The notes beneath the pieces were generated by a model. That model was given only the letters and a program-made list of their open reading frames with translations, had not been told where the DNA came from and did not search any database. From contig NZ_CP031320.1 in NCBI RefSeq assembly GCF_003355155.1, positions 4,393,367 to 4,457,366 on the forward strand: a stretch of 64,000 bases of DNA, read 5' to 3'. Positions 34,445-42,819 of this stretch are shown here, one piece after another. Position 1 is the first letter of the stretch; the number at the start of each line of letters is the position of its first letter. Both the position numbers and the translations under genes were made by a program. The stretch is from Streptomyces armeniacus (GTDB taxonomy: Bacteria; Actinomycetota; Actinomycetes; Streptomycetales; Streptomycetaceae).

Positions 34445-34486
34445 CCGCGCGGGCATCACTGCGTCCAAGCTGTGGAGCCCGCGCGG
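34445..34486 (+). terminator. Hairpin after the precursor gene
   Basis: CCGCGCGGGC (34445-34454) and GCCCGCGCGG (34477-34486) form a perfect 10-bp stem with a 22-nt loop between the peptide and kinase genes. Partial termination or 3'-end protection here would give more precursor than enzyme mRNA, as is usual in RiPP operons. Confidence 0.6.
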
Positions 34487-34512
34487 CCCGCCCTGTGAGA
34501 GGGTGAGGCACC

Positions 34513-35322
34513 GTGGCAACAATGCGTACCGACTTCGAAGACCTGCCGGCGCCCGTTCTCGCCGCCGTCGAAGCGCGGACAGGACCGATCCTCAAGGCCG
34601 AGCCCGTAAGTCAGGGATTCAACAGCGAAATCGGAGCACACGTTTCCACCGAGTCCGGCACCTGCTTTGTGAAGGGGCTACGTGCCGACCACAAGCGGGT
34701 GTGGACACAGCGGCGGGAAGCCGAGGTAAACCCCTTCCTCCGCGGCATCGCCCCGGCGCTGCTCTGGCGCATCGAAGAAGCCGGATGGGACCTCTTGGCT
34801 TTCGAGTCTCTGGAAGGCCGTCACGCCGACTACTCGCCGGATTCACCGGACCTGCCGAAGGCCGCGGAACTGCTGCGCTGTCTGGGGGAGATCGGCTGCC
34901 CGGACATCGAGCTTCGGCGCGCTGAGCAACGCATGGGGCGGTACGTGAACCACGCGTCGGATCTCGACCACTTCGCAGGGCAGTCGCTACTCCACACAGA
35001 CCTCAACAACGCCAACGTTCTCGTTGACGCCACCACCGCGTACCTCGTCGACTGGGCATGGGCAACTCGCGGCGCCGCGTGGCTGGACGCCGGCTACTGG
35101 GTCGTGTGGCTCATCGCTGCCGGAGGGCACGAACCCGCGGAAGCGGAGCAGTGGGCGGCCGAGGTTCCCGCCTGGCGCTCCGCCCCCGCGGCAGGCGTCA
35201 CAGCCTTTGCCCAGGCCACGGCGAACCTGTGGGAAGAGATCGCCGGTGAAGACTGGGACCCGTGGACGGCACGCATGGTCAACGGGTCGCGTCGTTGGGC
35301 GGAGTACCGGAAATCCGTATAG
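34513..35322 (+). CDS. Aminoglycoside phosphotransferase-fold kinase
   Basis: The 269-residue product has the APH/choline kinase fold: a VAIK-like lysine (CFVKGL, K54), the Brenner motif HTDLNNAN at 161-168 and metal-binding D180 in VDWAWAT. The GTG at 34513 follows GAGAGGGTGAG; the ATG at 34522 is an alternative. It is the third gene of the radical SAM-peptide transcript. It could phosphorylate the peptide, a small-molecule partner, or give self-protection. An ordinary antibiotic resistance role is possible but not indicated by context. Confidence 0.85.
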   Translation: MATMRTDFEDLPAPVLAAVEARTGPILKAEPVSQGFNSEIGAHVSTESGTCFVKGLRADHKRVWTQRREAEVNPFLRGIAPALLWRIEEAGWDLLAFESLEGRHADYSPDSPDLPKAAELLRCLGEIGCPDIELRRAEQRMGRYVNHASDLDHFAGQSLLHTDLNNANVLVDATTAYLVDWAWATRGAAWLDAGYWVVWLIAAGGHEPAEAEQWAAEVPAWRSAPAAGVTAFAQATANLWEEIAGEDWDPWTARMVNGSRRWAEYRKSV

Positions 35323-35384
35323 GCGCGGGCCTCCGTGAACACCACGCTGTGGCGCCCGGTTTCGGCCAGTGGGCTGGGGCCGGT

Positions 35385-36773
35385 TCAGACCCAGCGGTAG
35401 CGGCCGGTGAAGTTGCGCATCACCGGCGGCTCGTAGTCGAAGCGGATGCCGCTGATGGTGGACGCCCCAGCCGCCACCTCGATCAGGGCATCGGCCACAT
35501 AGTCCATGTGGTCGTTGGTGTAGGCGCGACGCGGAATGGTGAGCCGCAGAAGTTCGAGTGGTGCCTTCTCCTGTACGCCGGTGTCCGGGGCGCGGCCGAG
35601 CAGCAGCGAGCCGATCTCCACTGATCGGACGCCCGCTTCCAGGTACAGGGCGCAGGCGAGGGCGTGCCCGGGGAACTGGTCGTAGGCCAGGTGGGGCAGC
35701 ATGGCCCCGGCGTCGACGAAGACCGCATGGCCTCCCGTGGGGTGCTGAATCGGGATGCCGGCGGCGCGCAGGCGCTCGCCGAGGTAGGCGACCTGTCCGA
35801 TCCGGTGGGTGAGGTAGTCGGGGTCGATCGCCTCCTCCAAGCCGATGGCGAGCGCTTCCATGTCGCGGCCCGCCAGCCCTCCGTACGTGATGAAGCCTTC
35901 TGTCAGCAGGCAGCGCTGCTGGGCCCTTCGGTACAGTTCGGCGTCCTCGCGGAAGGCGCAGAAGCCGCCGATGTTCGCCAGGCCGTCCTTCTTGGCGGAT
36001 GCGACGGCGATGTCTCCGCAGGCCATGGTCTCCGCCACGATGTGGGACATCGGGCTGTCCTTGAACTCCTCCTCGCGGTGCTTCACGAACCAGGCGTTCT
36101 CGGCGAAGCGTGCGATGTCAAGAATGACCGGGATGCCGCGGCTGCGGCAGTGGGACGAGACTTCGCGCAGGTTGGCGACCGACATGGGCTGCCCACCGGA
36201 GGTGTTGCAGGTAATGGTGGCGATGACACCGGCCACGTTCGCGGCGCCGTGCTGCTCGATGGCGGAGGTGAGCGCCGGAAGGTCGAAGTTTCCTTTCCAC
36301 GGGTGGTACGTGCCGGTGTCCAGGGCGTCGGGGGTCAGGGTGTTGACGGCCCGCGCACCGGTGAGTTCCACGTGCGCTTTGGTCGTCTCGAAATGGAAGT
36401 TGGAGATGAAGACCGGCGAGGGCGACCCGCGGTGCGCGACCAGTTCGGGGAAGAGGATGTTCTCGGCGGCCCGCCCCTGATGGGTGGGAATGGTCAGGGG
36501 AAAACCGAGGAGCCGGGAGATGGTGTCCCGCAGCCGGTGGAAGCTTCTGCTGCCCGCGTACGCCTCGTCGCCGGTGACGAGGCCGCCCCACTGCCGGTCG
36601 CTCAACGCGCCGGTGCCGCTGTCGGTGAGCAGGTCGATGTAGACGTCGTCGCTGCTGAGAGAGAAGAGGTTGAGGCCCGCGCGGCGCAGTGCCTCCTCGC
36701 GGTGGCTCCGCGTCGTCATCCGGATGGGCTCGACGACCTTGATGCGAAACGGTTCCGGCAGGCGCCTGGACAT
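35385..36773 (-). CDS. Tryptophanase/tyrosine phenol-lyase family PLP enzyme
   Basis: The 462-residue product aligns over its whole length with tryptophanase: [45 protein letters not shown] (PLP-binding K262) and [18 protein letters not shown]. Specificity positions are mixed. E129 replaces the tryptophanase Asp in FDTT. I387 in VEIGS is tryptophanase-like, not the Arg of tyrosine phenol-lyase. N454 in MRNFTGRY replaces the tryptophanase His or phenol-lyase Phe. It may cleave tryptophan or a modified aromatic amino acid, releasing pyruvate and ammonia. The ATG at 36773 follows GGGAG. An AraC gene precedes it by 66 bp. Confidence 0.88.
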   Translation of the reverse strand: MSRRLPEPFRIKVVEPIRMTTRSHREEALRRAGLNLFSLSSDDVYIDLLTDSGTGALSDRQWGGLVTGDEAYAGSRSFHRLRDTISRLLGFPLTIPTHQGRAAENILFPELVAHRGSPSPVFISNFHFETTKAHVELTGARAVNTLTPDALDTGTYHPWKGNFDLPALTSAIEQHGAANVAGVIATITCNTSGGQPMSVANLREVSSHCRSRGIPVILDIARFAENAWFVKHREEEFKDSPMSHIVAETMACGDIAVASAKKDGLANIGGFCAFREDAELYRRAQQRCLLTEGFITYGGLAGRDMEALAIGLEEAIDPDYLTHRIGQVAYLGERLRAAGIPIQHPTGGHAVFVDAGAMLPHLAYDQFPGHALACALYLEAGVRSVEIGSLLLGRAPDTGVQEKAPLELLRLTIPRRAYTNDHMDYVADALIEVAAGASTISGIRFDYEPPVMRNFTGRYRWV

Positions 36774-36839
36774 GCTGCGTACTCCCAAAGTGTGGCCCGT
36801 AGGGGCGCTGCGAGAAAGGAGGGGGAGGGCGGCGGGCCG

Positions 36840-37667
36840 TCACCGTTCCCGAACGGCCTGCTGATACGCGCCGGGCGTGACACCGATGCGCGCTTTGAAC
36901 GTCCTGATCAGGTGGGCCTGATCGCTGAACCCGGTACGCACCGCCACGGCCGGCGCCCGCTCGCCGCTGCGCAAGAGCTGCTTCGCGGCGATGATGCGCC
37001 GGTTGACGAGAAAGGCATGCGGCGTGAGCCCCGTACGGCGGCGGAACGCGCTGATGAGTCGCTGCCGTGGGACTTTTGCCTCATTGATGAGGTCCGAAAG
37101 CGTCACATTGGCGGCGTAGTCGTCGCACAGCAGCGTCACGGCACGATCGATGGGGCCGTCCTCCTGCCCGGCTGCCGCCAAGCGGACGCCCGCATAGCGT
37201 TCCAGGCAGTACGCGTAGGCCGTGAAGAGGCGTTCCTCCGCCTCGAGTGTGCACTCGCCGCGCCGTGAACTCTCGTGCGCCTTGAGGAACATGGCCGCGC
37301 CCGCGGGGTCGTCCACCACTGGCTCGGTGAAACGGACCGGCCCGCGCGGGGGAGCCGCCGCGCTCTCGACAGCGATGCGATGCAGGAGAGGTTCCGGCGG
37401 ATAGCTCGCCCGGTAGCTCAGGCCGCCGCCGCTCGCCGCGCCGTCGTGGACCTCGAAGGGGTTGCAGAAGATCAACTGCGCCACCCGTGGGCTGTAGGAC
37501 CGGCCGCCGATCGAGAGCGCGCCGACGCCGCGGGAAAGTGCCGCGACGATGAAGGTGTCGTGCAGGTGCGGCGAGTACCGGTACCCGTCCAGTCGGCCGA
37601 GGAGGAACTCGACGCCGTTCGCCGTCGACGTGAAGTAGTCGATCTTGCTGCTGGCTTGCCTCGTCAT
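36840..37667 (-). CDS. AraC family transcriptional regulator
   Basis: The 275-residue product has an N-terminal cupin-type ligand domain (YRYSPHLHDTFIVAALSRGVG, VAQLIFCNPFEVHDG) and a C-terminal double helix-turn-helix (VPRQRLISAFRRRTGLTPHAF, AVAVRTGFSDQAHLIRTFKARIGVTPGAY). The HLHDTF segment is typical of regulators that sense small aromatic or amino-acid-like ligands. It lies upstream of the tryptophanase-like gene on the same strand and probably activates it in response to its substrate. Confidence 0.88.
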   Translation of the reverse strand: MTRQASSKIDYFTSTANGVEFLLGRLDGYRYSPHLHDTFIVAALSRGVGALSIGGRSYSPRVAQLIFCNPFEVHDGAASGGGLSYRASYPPEPLLHRIAVESAAAPPRGPVRFTEPVVDDPAGAAMFLKAHESSRRGECTLEAEERLFTAYAYCLERYAGVRLAAAGQEDGPIDRAVTLLCDDYAANVTLSDLINEAKVPRQRLISAFRRRTGLTPHAFLVNRRIIAAKQLLRSGERAPAVAVRTGFSDQAHLIRTFKARIGVTPGAYQQAVRER

Positions 37668-37736
37668 GCGCTTCCACCATGCTCAGCGGCTTTCTGTCGG
37701 CGTTCAGAGTGCCACCTGCCGACAGCGGGGTATTGA

Positions 37737-38474
37737 AGAAAAATCCCGGCTCTCCCTGGCCGCTTCCGGCCGCTGGGCCAGGCCGACGCGTTCGCCGCCT
37801 TCCCCGACGGCGGGGGGCGGCACCCGGGGGTGCTGATGTACGCGGACGGCTTCGGCATACGGCCCGTGCTGCGGGAGATGGCCGCCGAGCTGGCCGGACA
37901 CGGTTACTACGTGCTCGTCCCCAACTACTTCTACCGGCACGGCCCGGCGCCGGTGATCGAACTCCCCGCGCACATCGGGGAAGAGGCACGTCCCGCGGTG
38001 TTCGCCGAGCTGATGCCCCTGATCGAGGCGCACACCGCCGAACTCGCCCTGCGCGACGCCGACGCCTGCCTCCGGTTCCTCACCGGCCAGCCCGAAGTCG
38101 CCGCCGGGCCGGTCGCGGTGACCGGCTACTGCTTCGGCGGCCTCCTGGCGGTACGTACCGCCGCGGCCCACCCCGGGGAGATGGCCGCCGTCGCCGCGTT
38201 CCACGCGCCGGTGGGCGCGGACGGGCCCGACAGCCTCGGGAAGCTGGCCGCCGAGGTCCACTTCGGCCACGCCGAGGGCGACTTGACGCCCTCGGAACTG
38301 GGCGAGCTCAACGGGATCCTGGACGCCGCGGGGGTCGACCACACCTCCGAGATCTACCCCGGCACCGTCCACGGCTTCACCATGTCCGACACCGACTCCT
38401 TCGACCCGGCCGCGTTGCGGCACCACTGGGACCGCCTGCTGCCCCTCCTCGGCCGCACCCTGACCGGCCGCTGA
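37737..38474 (+). CDS. Dienelactone hydrolase family protein, N-terminus missing
   Basis: The frame is open from 37737; the first usual start codons are GTG 37824 and ATG 37830, which give a 214-216-residue protein. Upstream, in-frame codons encode GQADAFAAFPDGGGRHPGV, which is normal family sequence, but there is no start codon before a stop at 37734-37736. Core motifs are present: GYCFGG (nucleophile Cys, as in dienelactone hydrolases) and PGTVHGFTM (His). The first 15-20 residues are therefore lost, apparently where the accessory block joins. Whether the shortened protein works is doubtful. Confidence 0.75.
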   Translation, partial: RKIPALPGRFRPLGQADAFAAFPDGGGRHPGVLMYADGFGIRPVLREMAAELAGHGYYVLVPNYFYRHGPAPVIELPAHIGEEARPAVFAELMPLIEAHTAELALRDADACLRFLTGQPEVAAGPVAVTGYCFGGLLAVRTAAAHPGEMAAVAAFHAPVGADGPDSLGKLAAEVHFGHAEGDLTPSELGELNGILDAAGVDHTSEIYPGTVHGFTMSDTDSFDPAALRHHWDRLLPLLGRTLTGR

Positions 38475-38513
38475 GGCTCCGGCGCCGGGGCCGACCGGCT
38501 CGCAGTGGCTGAG

Positions 38514-38542
38514 GGCCGTCCTCAATCGCCGGACGGGCTGGA
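38514..38542 (+). repeat. Dispersed 29-bp Streptomyces-type repeat, copy 1
   Basis: The segment matches the reverse complement of 58430-58458 at 28 of 29 bases, by eye. It lies between convergent genes. Similar CTCAA-CGCCGGACGGGCTGGA elements are scattered in intergenic regions of many Streptomyces genomes. Confidence 0.8.
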
Positions 38543-38560
38543 GGGGGCGCGCCGACCGCG

Positions 38561-39196
38561 CTACGCGGCCGCCCCGTAGGGGGACTTGGCGCGGGCCTCG
38601 CGCAGGGCCGAGGCCCACCAGGTGAGCTGGTCGAGCATGCCCTTTGCCGCCGCGCCGCTGCCCTCCGCGTCCTTCGGGCGGCCGTCGGGGCCGAAGAGGC
38701 CGCCCGCGTTGTGGAAGCTGAGGGCGTCGCGGACGGTGACGGCGTGGAGTTCCGCGAAGACCTGCCGGAGCTGTTCGACGGCGCGCAGGCCGCCGCTAAC
38801 GCCGCCGTACGCGACGAAGCCGACCGGCTTGGCCTGCCATTCGCCGTGGAACCAGTCGATTCCGTTCTTCAGCGACGCGGGGAAGCTGTGGTTGTACTCG
38901 GGCGTGACGACGACGAACGCGTCCGCCGCGGCCAGCCGTTCGGACAGCCCTTCCAGCACGCGCGCCGTCTCCGGCGGCGGTCCGGCGCTGAAGTCCGGGA
39001 AGATCAGCGGGAGTTCGTGGTCGGCCAGATCGATGACGTCGACCTCGCCGAAGCCGCCGTGCGTCTCCGCCTCGCCCGCGAACCAGTCGCCGACGACCGG
39101 GCCGAAACGCCCCTCGCGCACGCTCCCGTAGATCACGGCGAGCCGGCTGCCGCCGGGCGGAGTGCTGCTGCTCGTGCTGCTGCTGACGCTGGACAT
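38561..39196 (-). CDS. NAD(P)H-dependent FMN reductase family protein
   Basis: The 211-residue flavodoxin-like protein has the FMN phosphate loop YGSVREGRFGP near the N-terminus and the family motif TPEYNHSFPASLKNGIDW. It probably reduces FMN, quinones or azo/nitro compounds in the cytoplasm. A 15-residue Ser/Thr-rich N-terminus precedes the fold. The ATG at 39196 follows an AAGGAGAGACC site; an upstream ATG at 39256 has none. The gene stands alone and converges on the dienelactone hydrolase gene. Confidence 0.87.
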   Translation of the reverse strand: MSSVSSSTSSSTPPGGSRLAVIYGSVREGRFGPVVGDWFAGEAETHGGFGEVDVIDLADHELPLIFPDFSAGPPPETARVLEGLSERLAAADAFVVVTPEYNHSFPASLKNGIDWFHGEWQAKPVGFVAYGGVSGGLRAVEQLRQVFAELHAVTVRDALSFHNAGGLFGPDGRPKDAEGSGAAAKGMLDQLTWWASALREARAKSPYGAAA

Positions 39197-39274
39197 GGTC
39201 TCTCCTTGAGTTCGTACGGCATCGCGCAGCACCGCGCGACACCGACGACGATGCAACTTGAAGCCAGCTTCAAG

Positions 39275-40699
39275 TCAAGCGTCAGACGCCCCCGGCGGCT
39301 CCGGCAATGGCTCCGGCGCCCCCGGCAGCCGCAGCACCGCCTCCGTGCCGCCGCCCTCCGGGCGGCGCAGCTCCGCTTCGCCGCCGGCCTGGCGGGCCGT
39401 GCGGGCGACTATGGACAGGCCGAGGCCCGAGCCGGGGAGGCTGCGTGCGGTCGGGGAGCGCCAGAAGCGGTCGAAGACGTACGGGAGGTCCTCCTCCGCG
39501 ACGCCCGGCCCCCAGTCCCGTACGCGCAGTGTGCCGCCCTCCAGCTTCACGTCGACGGCGCCGCCGGGCGGGCTGAACTTGACCGCGTTGTCCAGCAGGT
39601 TGACCACCGCGCGCTCCAGCGCGGCGGGCTCGGCCCGTACGTACCAGGGGTCGAGGCGCGCGGTGACGGTGATGCCGGAGCCGCGCAGCCGTACGCGTTC
39701 CACCGCGCGTTCGGCGGTGTCGTGCAGGGCGACGAGGGCGACGGGCGGGCTGCCCGCGGGCGCGGCATCGGGGCGGGACAGCTCCTGGAGGTCGCCGATG
39801 AGGACGCCGAGTTCGGCCATCTGCGCCTTGACGGAGGCGAGGAGGGCGGTGCGGTCGGCGGGGGGCAGTTCGCGGCCGGTCTCCTCGCTGCGTACGAGCA
39901 GGTCGATGTTCGTACGGAGCGAGGTCAGCGGCGTACGGAGCTCGTGCCCGGCATCGGCGATGAGCTGCTGCTGGAGTTCGCGGGAGGAGGCGAGGGAGGC
40001 GGTCATGGAGTTGAAGGAGCGGGAGAGGCGGGCGATCTCGTCGTCGCCTTCCACCGGGATGTGGACGGTCAGGTCCTCCGTACGGGCAACGTGTTCCACC
40101 GCGCCGGTCAGCCGGTCGACGGGGCGCAGCCCGGCGCGGGCGAGCGCGACGCCGGCGCCCGCCGCGCCCAGTACGCCCGCCGCGGCGACGAGGCCGAGCA
40201 CCAGCGCGAGTGTGTCCAGCGAACGGTCGACCTCGCTGATCGGCCGTGCCACCGACACGGCGGCGGCGGTGCCTTCGAGGGGGCGGGTGAGCACGCGGTA
40301 GTCCTCACCGTCGTCGGCGCGGGCGCTGTGGATCGACTCGCTGCGCTGCCCCTGCGCAACCTCCACGTCGGCGTCGGTGACGGGCAGCGGCTGGTTGCCG
40401 AAGGCCATGCAGCTGGTGCCGTTGGCGTCGACGATCTGCACGGTGGAGTCGAACGGGTTGGGCACCGCCTGGCGTTCCTTCGCCGGTACGGCCCGGCACT
40501 GGCCGGACTCCACCTGCCGGATGACGACCTGGCCGGGTACGCGGTTGTCGCGCAGCGCGTCGTCCAGCGAGGTCATCAGCTCGGCGCGTACGAGCAGCCA
40601 CGCCACCATCGCGCAGGCGGCCACCGCGACCGCCACGGTCACCGCCACCAGCAGCGCGAGCCGGGAGCGCAGCGGCAGCGCGTTGAGCCAACGCCGCAC
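39275..40699 (-). CDS. Sensor histidine kinase (HAMP, MprB-like)
   Basis: The 474-residue product has a transmembrane helix at about residues 12-37, an extracellular sensor region of about 120 residues, a second helix near 162-188, HAMP, and the phosphoacceptor motif DAGHELRTPLTSL (H252). ATP-binding motifs follow: LLDNAVKFSPPG, VFDRFWRS and GSGLGLSIV. The sensor has two cysteines (C68, C97) that could form a disulfide. The GTG start overlaps the response regulator stop by one base. It would phosphorylate that regulator in response to an envelope signal. Confidence 0.92.
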   Translation of the reverse strand: MRRWLNALPLRSRLALLVAVTVAVAVAACAMVAWLLVRAELMTSLDDALRDNRVPGQVVIRQVESGQCRAVPAKERQAVPNPFDSTVQIVDANGTSCMAFGNQPLPVTDADVEVAQGQRSESIHSARADDGEDYRVLTRPLEGTAAAVSVARPISEVDRSLDTLALVLGLVAAAGVLGAAGAGVALARAGLRPVDRLTGAVEHVARTEDLTVHIPVEGDDEIARLSRSFNSMTASLASSRELQQQLIADAGHELRTPLTSLRTNIDLLVRSEETGRELPPADRTALLASVKAQMAELGVLIGDLQELSRPDAAPAGSPPVALVALHDTAERAVERVRLRGSGITVTARLDPWYVRAEPAALERAVVNLLDNAVKFSPPGGAVDVKLEGGTLRVRDWGPGVAEEDLPYVFDRFWRSPTARSLPGSGLGLSIVARTARQAGGEAELRRPEGGGTEAVLRLPGAPEPLPEPPGASDA

Positions 40700-41535
40700 T
40701 ATGCCGAGCCTCTCGGTGTACCGGAGCCCCGCTGGGCGGCACTGCCCCTGTGCCCGTCGCCCTTGGGCCCGTCGCCCCTGCCCGCGTCGGACTCGCGCAG
40801 GACGAAGCCGACGCCCCGTACGGTCTGTACGAGCCGCGGCTCGCCGCCCGCCTCGGTCTTGCGGCGCAGGTACATCACGTACACGTCCAGCGAGTTGGAC
40901 GACGGCTCGAAGTCGAAGCCCCAGACGGCCTTGAGGATCTGCTCCCGCGTGAGGACCTGCCGCGGGTGCGACAGGAACATCTCCAGCAGCATGAACTCCG
41001 TACGCGTCAGCTCCACCGGCCGCCCGCCGCGCGTCACTTCGCGGCTGCCCAGGTCCATCCGCAGGTCCGCGAAGGCCAGCGTGCCGGGCGGCGCCCCCGA
41101 AGCACCGGCCGCACCAGCCGCGCCGGGTGCCGCGCCGCCGCCCGCGGCCGCCTCCTCGGCGTACGAGCTGCGGCGCAGCAACGCGCGGATGCGCGCCAGG
41201 AGTTCGTCCAGCTCGAACGGCTTGACGAGGTAGTCGTCGGCGCCCGCGTCCAGCCCGGTCACGCGGTCGCCGACCGTGTCGCGGGCGGTCAGCATCAGGA
41301 TCGGCACCCGTACGCCCGAGGCACGCAGCCGGCGGGCGGCGGTGAGGCCGTCCATACGGGGCATCAGCACATCGAGGATGATCAGCTCAGGCTCGTGCGC
41401 GGCGGCCTGCTCGAGGGCGTCCAGGCCGTCGACGGCGAGCACGGTCTCGTACCCCTCGAAGCTGAGGCTGCGGCGCAGGGCGTCCCGCACCGCGGGCTCG
41501 TCGTCGACGATCAGCACGCTCATGCCCTCCAGCAT
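40699..41535 (-). CDS. OmpR family response regulator (MprA-like)
   Basis: The 278-residue product has a receiver domain with acidic pocket DD (11-12), phosphoacceptor D55 ([13 protein letters not shown]) and KPF, an Ala/Gly-rich linker, and a winged-helix domain ([27 protein letters not shown], seen as [13 protein letters not shown]). The ATG at 41535 was chosen; an ATG at 41688 would add 51 Pro/Ala-rich residues and overlap the protease gene. Order is protease, regulator, kinase on one strand, as in the mycobacterial mprAB-pepD envelope-stress locus in content though not in order. Confidence 0.9.
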   Translation of the reverse strand: MLEGMSVLIVDDEPAVRDALRRSLSFEGYETVLAVDGLDALEQAAAHEPELIILDVLMPRMDGLTAARRLRASGVRVPILMLTARDTVGDRVTGLDAGADDYLVKPFELDELLARIRALLRRSSYAEEAAAGGGAAPGAAGAAGASGAPPGTLAFADLRMDLGSREVTRGGRPVELTRTEFMLLEMFLSHPRQVLTREQILKAVWGFDFEPSSNSLDVYVMYLRRKTEAGGEPRLVQTVRGVGFVLRESDAGRGDGPKGDGHRGSAAQRGSGTPRGSA

Positions 41536-41671
41536 GCCTGGTGACGGGCCGTCCGCGGCGGCGGTCGGGACGGATTCGGGTACAGGGGCGGTTACGGGGA
41601 CGGAGGCAGGTGGGGGAGCGGGTGCGCCGGTCACGGGACTGCCCGCCGCCGGCACCGCGCCCGCCGCCCGT

Positions 41672-42702
41672 TCAGTCGTTTCCGGCACGGAGATCGTCCA
41701 GCACCCGCTTCGCGTCGTTGACGGGGATGGCGAAGCCGAGGCCCGCGCTGCCCGAGTCGGAGGCGGCGGCGCCGTCGCCGCCGTTGCCGTACATGGCCGA
41801 GTTGATCCCTATGACCTCGCCCGCCATGTTCACGAGCGGGCCGCCGGAGTTGCCGGGGTTCAGCGAGGCGTCCGTCTGGAGCGCCTTGTACGTGGTGGTG
41901 TCCGTGCCGACGTCGCCGTTGTACTGGCCGCCGCCGAACTCGAACGGCCACCGCCCGTCCCCGCCGCCCTGCCGGCCGGAATCGCCGTCCTCCCGCTGCA
42001 CCTTCACCTCGCGGTCCTTGGCCGAGATGATCCCGCTGGTGACGGTGCCGGTCAGGCCCTCGGGCGAGCCGAAGGCGACGACCTCGTCACCGACGCCGAC
42101 CTTGTCGGAATCGCCGAGGACGGCCGGGGTCAGGCCGCCGGCGCCGTCGACCTTGATCAGCGCCAGGTCCAGGTCCGGCTCGGTGCCGACGACGTCGGCG
42201 GTGGCGGTCTTGCCGTTCTCGAACGTGACCTGCACCTTCTCGGCGCCCGCGACGACGTGGTTGTTGGTGAGGATCTCGCCGTCCTCGGTGATCACCACGC
42301 CGGAGCCGGTGGCCTCCCCCTCCGCCGAGGTGGCGTTGATCTCCACGACGCTCTGGCTGACCGTCTTGGCCACCGTGCCGACGGTGCCGCCGTTGGCGGA
42401 GGTCTGCGCGGCCGACGTGGCGGAGCTGCCGCCGCCACCGTCCGAGCCGCCGCCGTACGCGCCCTCCACGACCGCGCCCGCCCCGCCGCCGACCAGCGCC
42501 GCCGCCACGGCCACGGCGGCGAGCAGCGCGGCGGGCCGGCTGCGCGGCCGGCGCCGCGAAGCGGGCGGCTTGGCGGCGGAGGCGGGGGCCAGTCGGCGCG
42601 GGGCGCGGCGGGCGGCGGCGGAACGGGGGATGCGTGCTCGGGCGCGGGGTGCGCGTGCGCGGAGCGGTCCGGGTCCGGGTGGTTCGTGTCGTATGCGCTC
42701 AT
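41672..42702 (-). CDS. S1C family (HtrA-like) serine protease, N-terminus frameshifted
   Basis: The catalytic triad is visible in LTNNHVV (His), DLDLALIKV (Asp) and [10 protein letters not shown] (Ser), after a transmembrane anchor [22 protein letters not shown]. No PDZ domain follows the protease domain, so it is a short, PDZ-less member. The usual Streptomyces N-terminal disordered tail ([19 protein letters not shown] to ADWPPPPPP) is in a different frame, starting at 42702. One extra C in the run at 42584-42588 would fuse the frames. An alternative in-frame start at 42727 gives an Arg-rich, atypical tail. The frameshift may be a sequencing error. Confidence 0.8.
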
Positions 42703-42819
42703 GCCGACCAGCGTGCTGGCCGCTCATGAGATTTACGTGAGTGCGGGCTTAGGTTGCCGTCTATATCTGCGGGCGCCCGCGCCGGGCCCGTGCGCCGCGG
42801 CTCACCCGTGCCCGACGGC

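Noticed and set aside
34513..35322. Ordinary aminoglycoside resistance gene
   Set aside because: The fold fits, but the operon with a radical SAM enzyme and a small peptide, and no close match to a resistance enzyme that I recognise, make this label unsafe.
28681..37740. Integrative conjugative element or prophage
   Set aside because: No integrase, relaxase, replication gene, phage structural gene or flanking direct repeat was seen.
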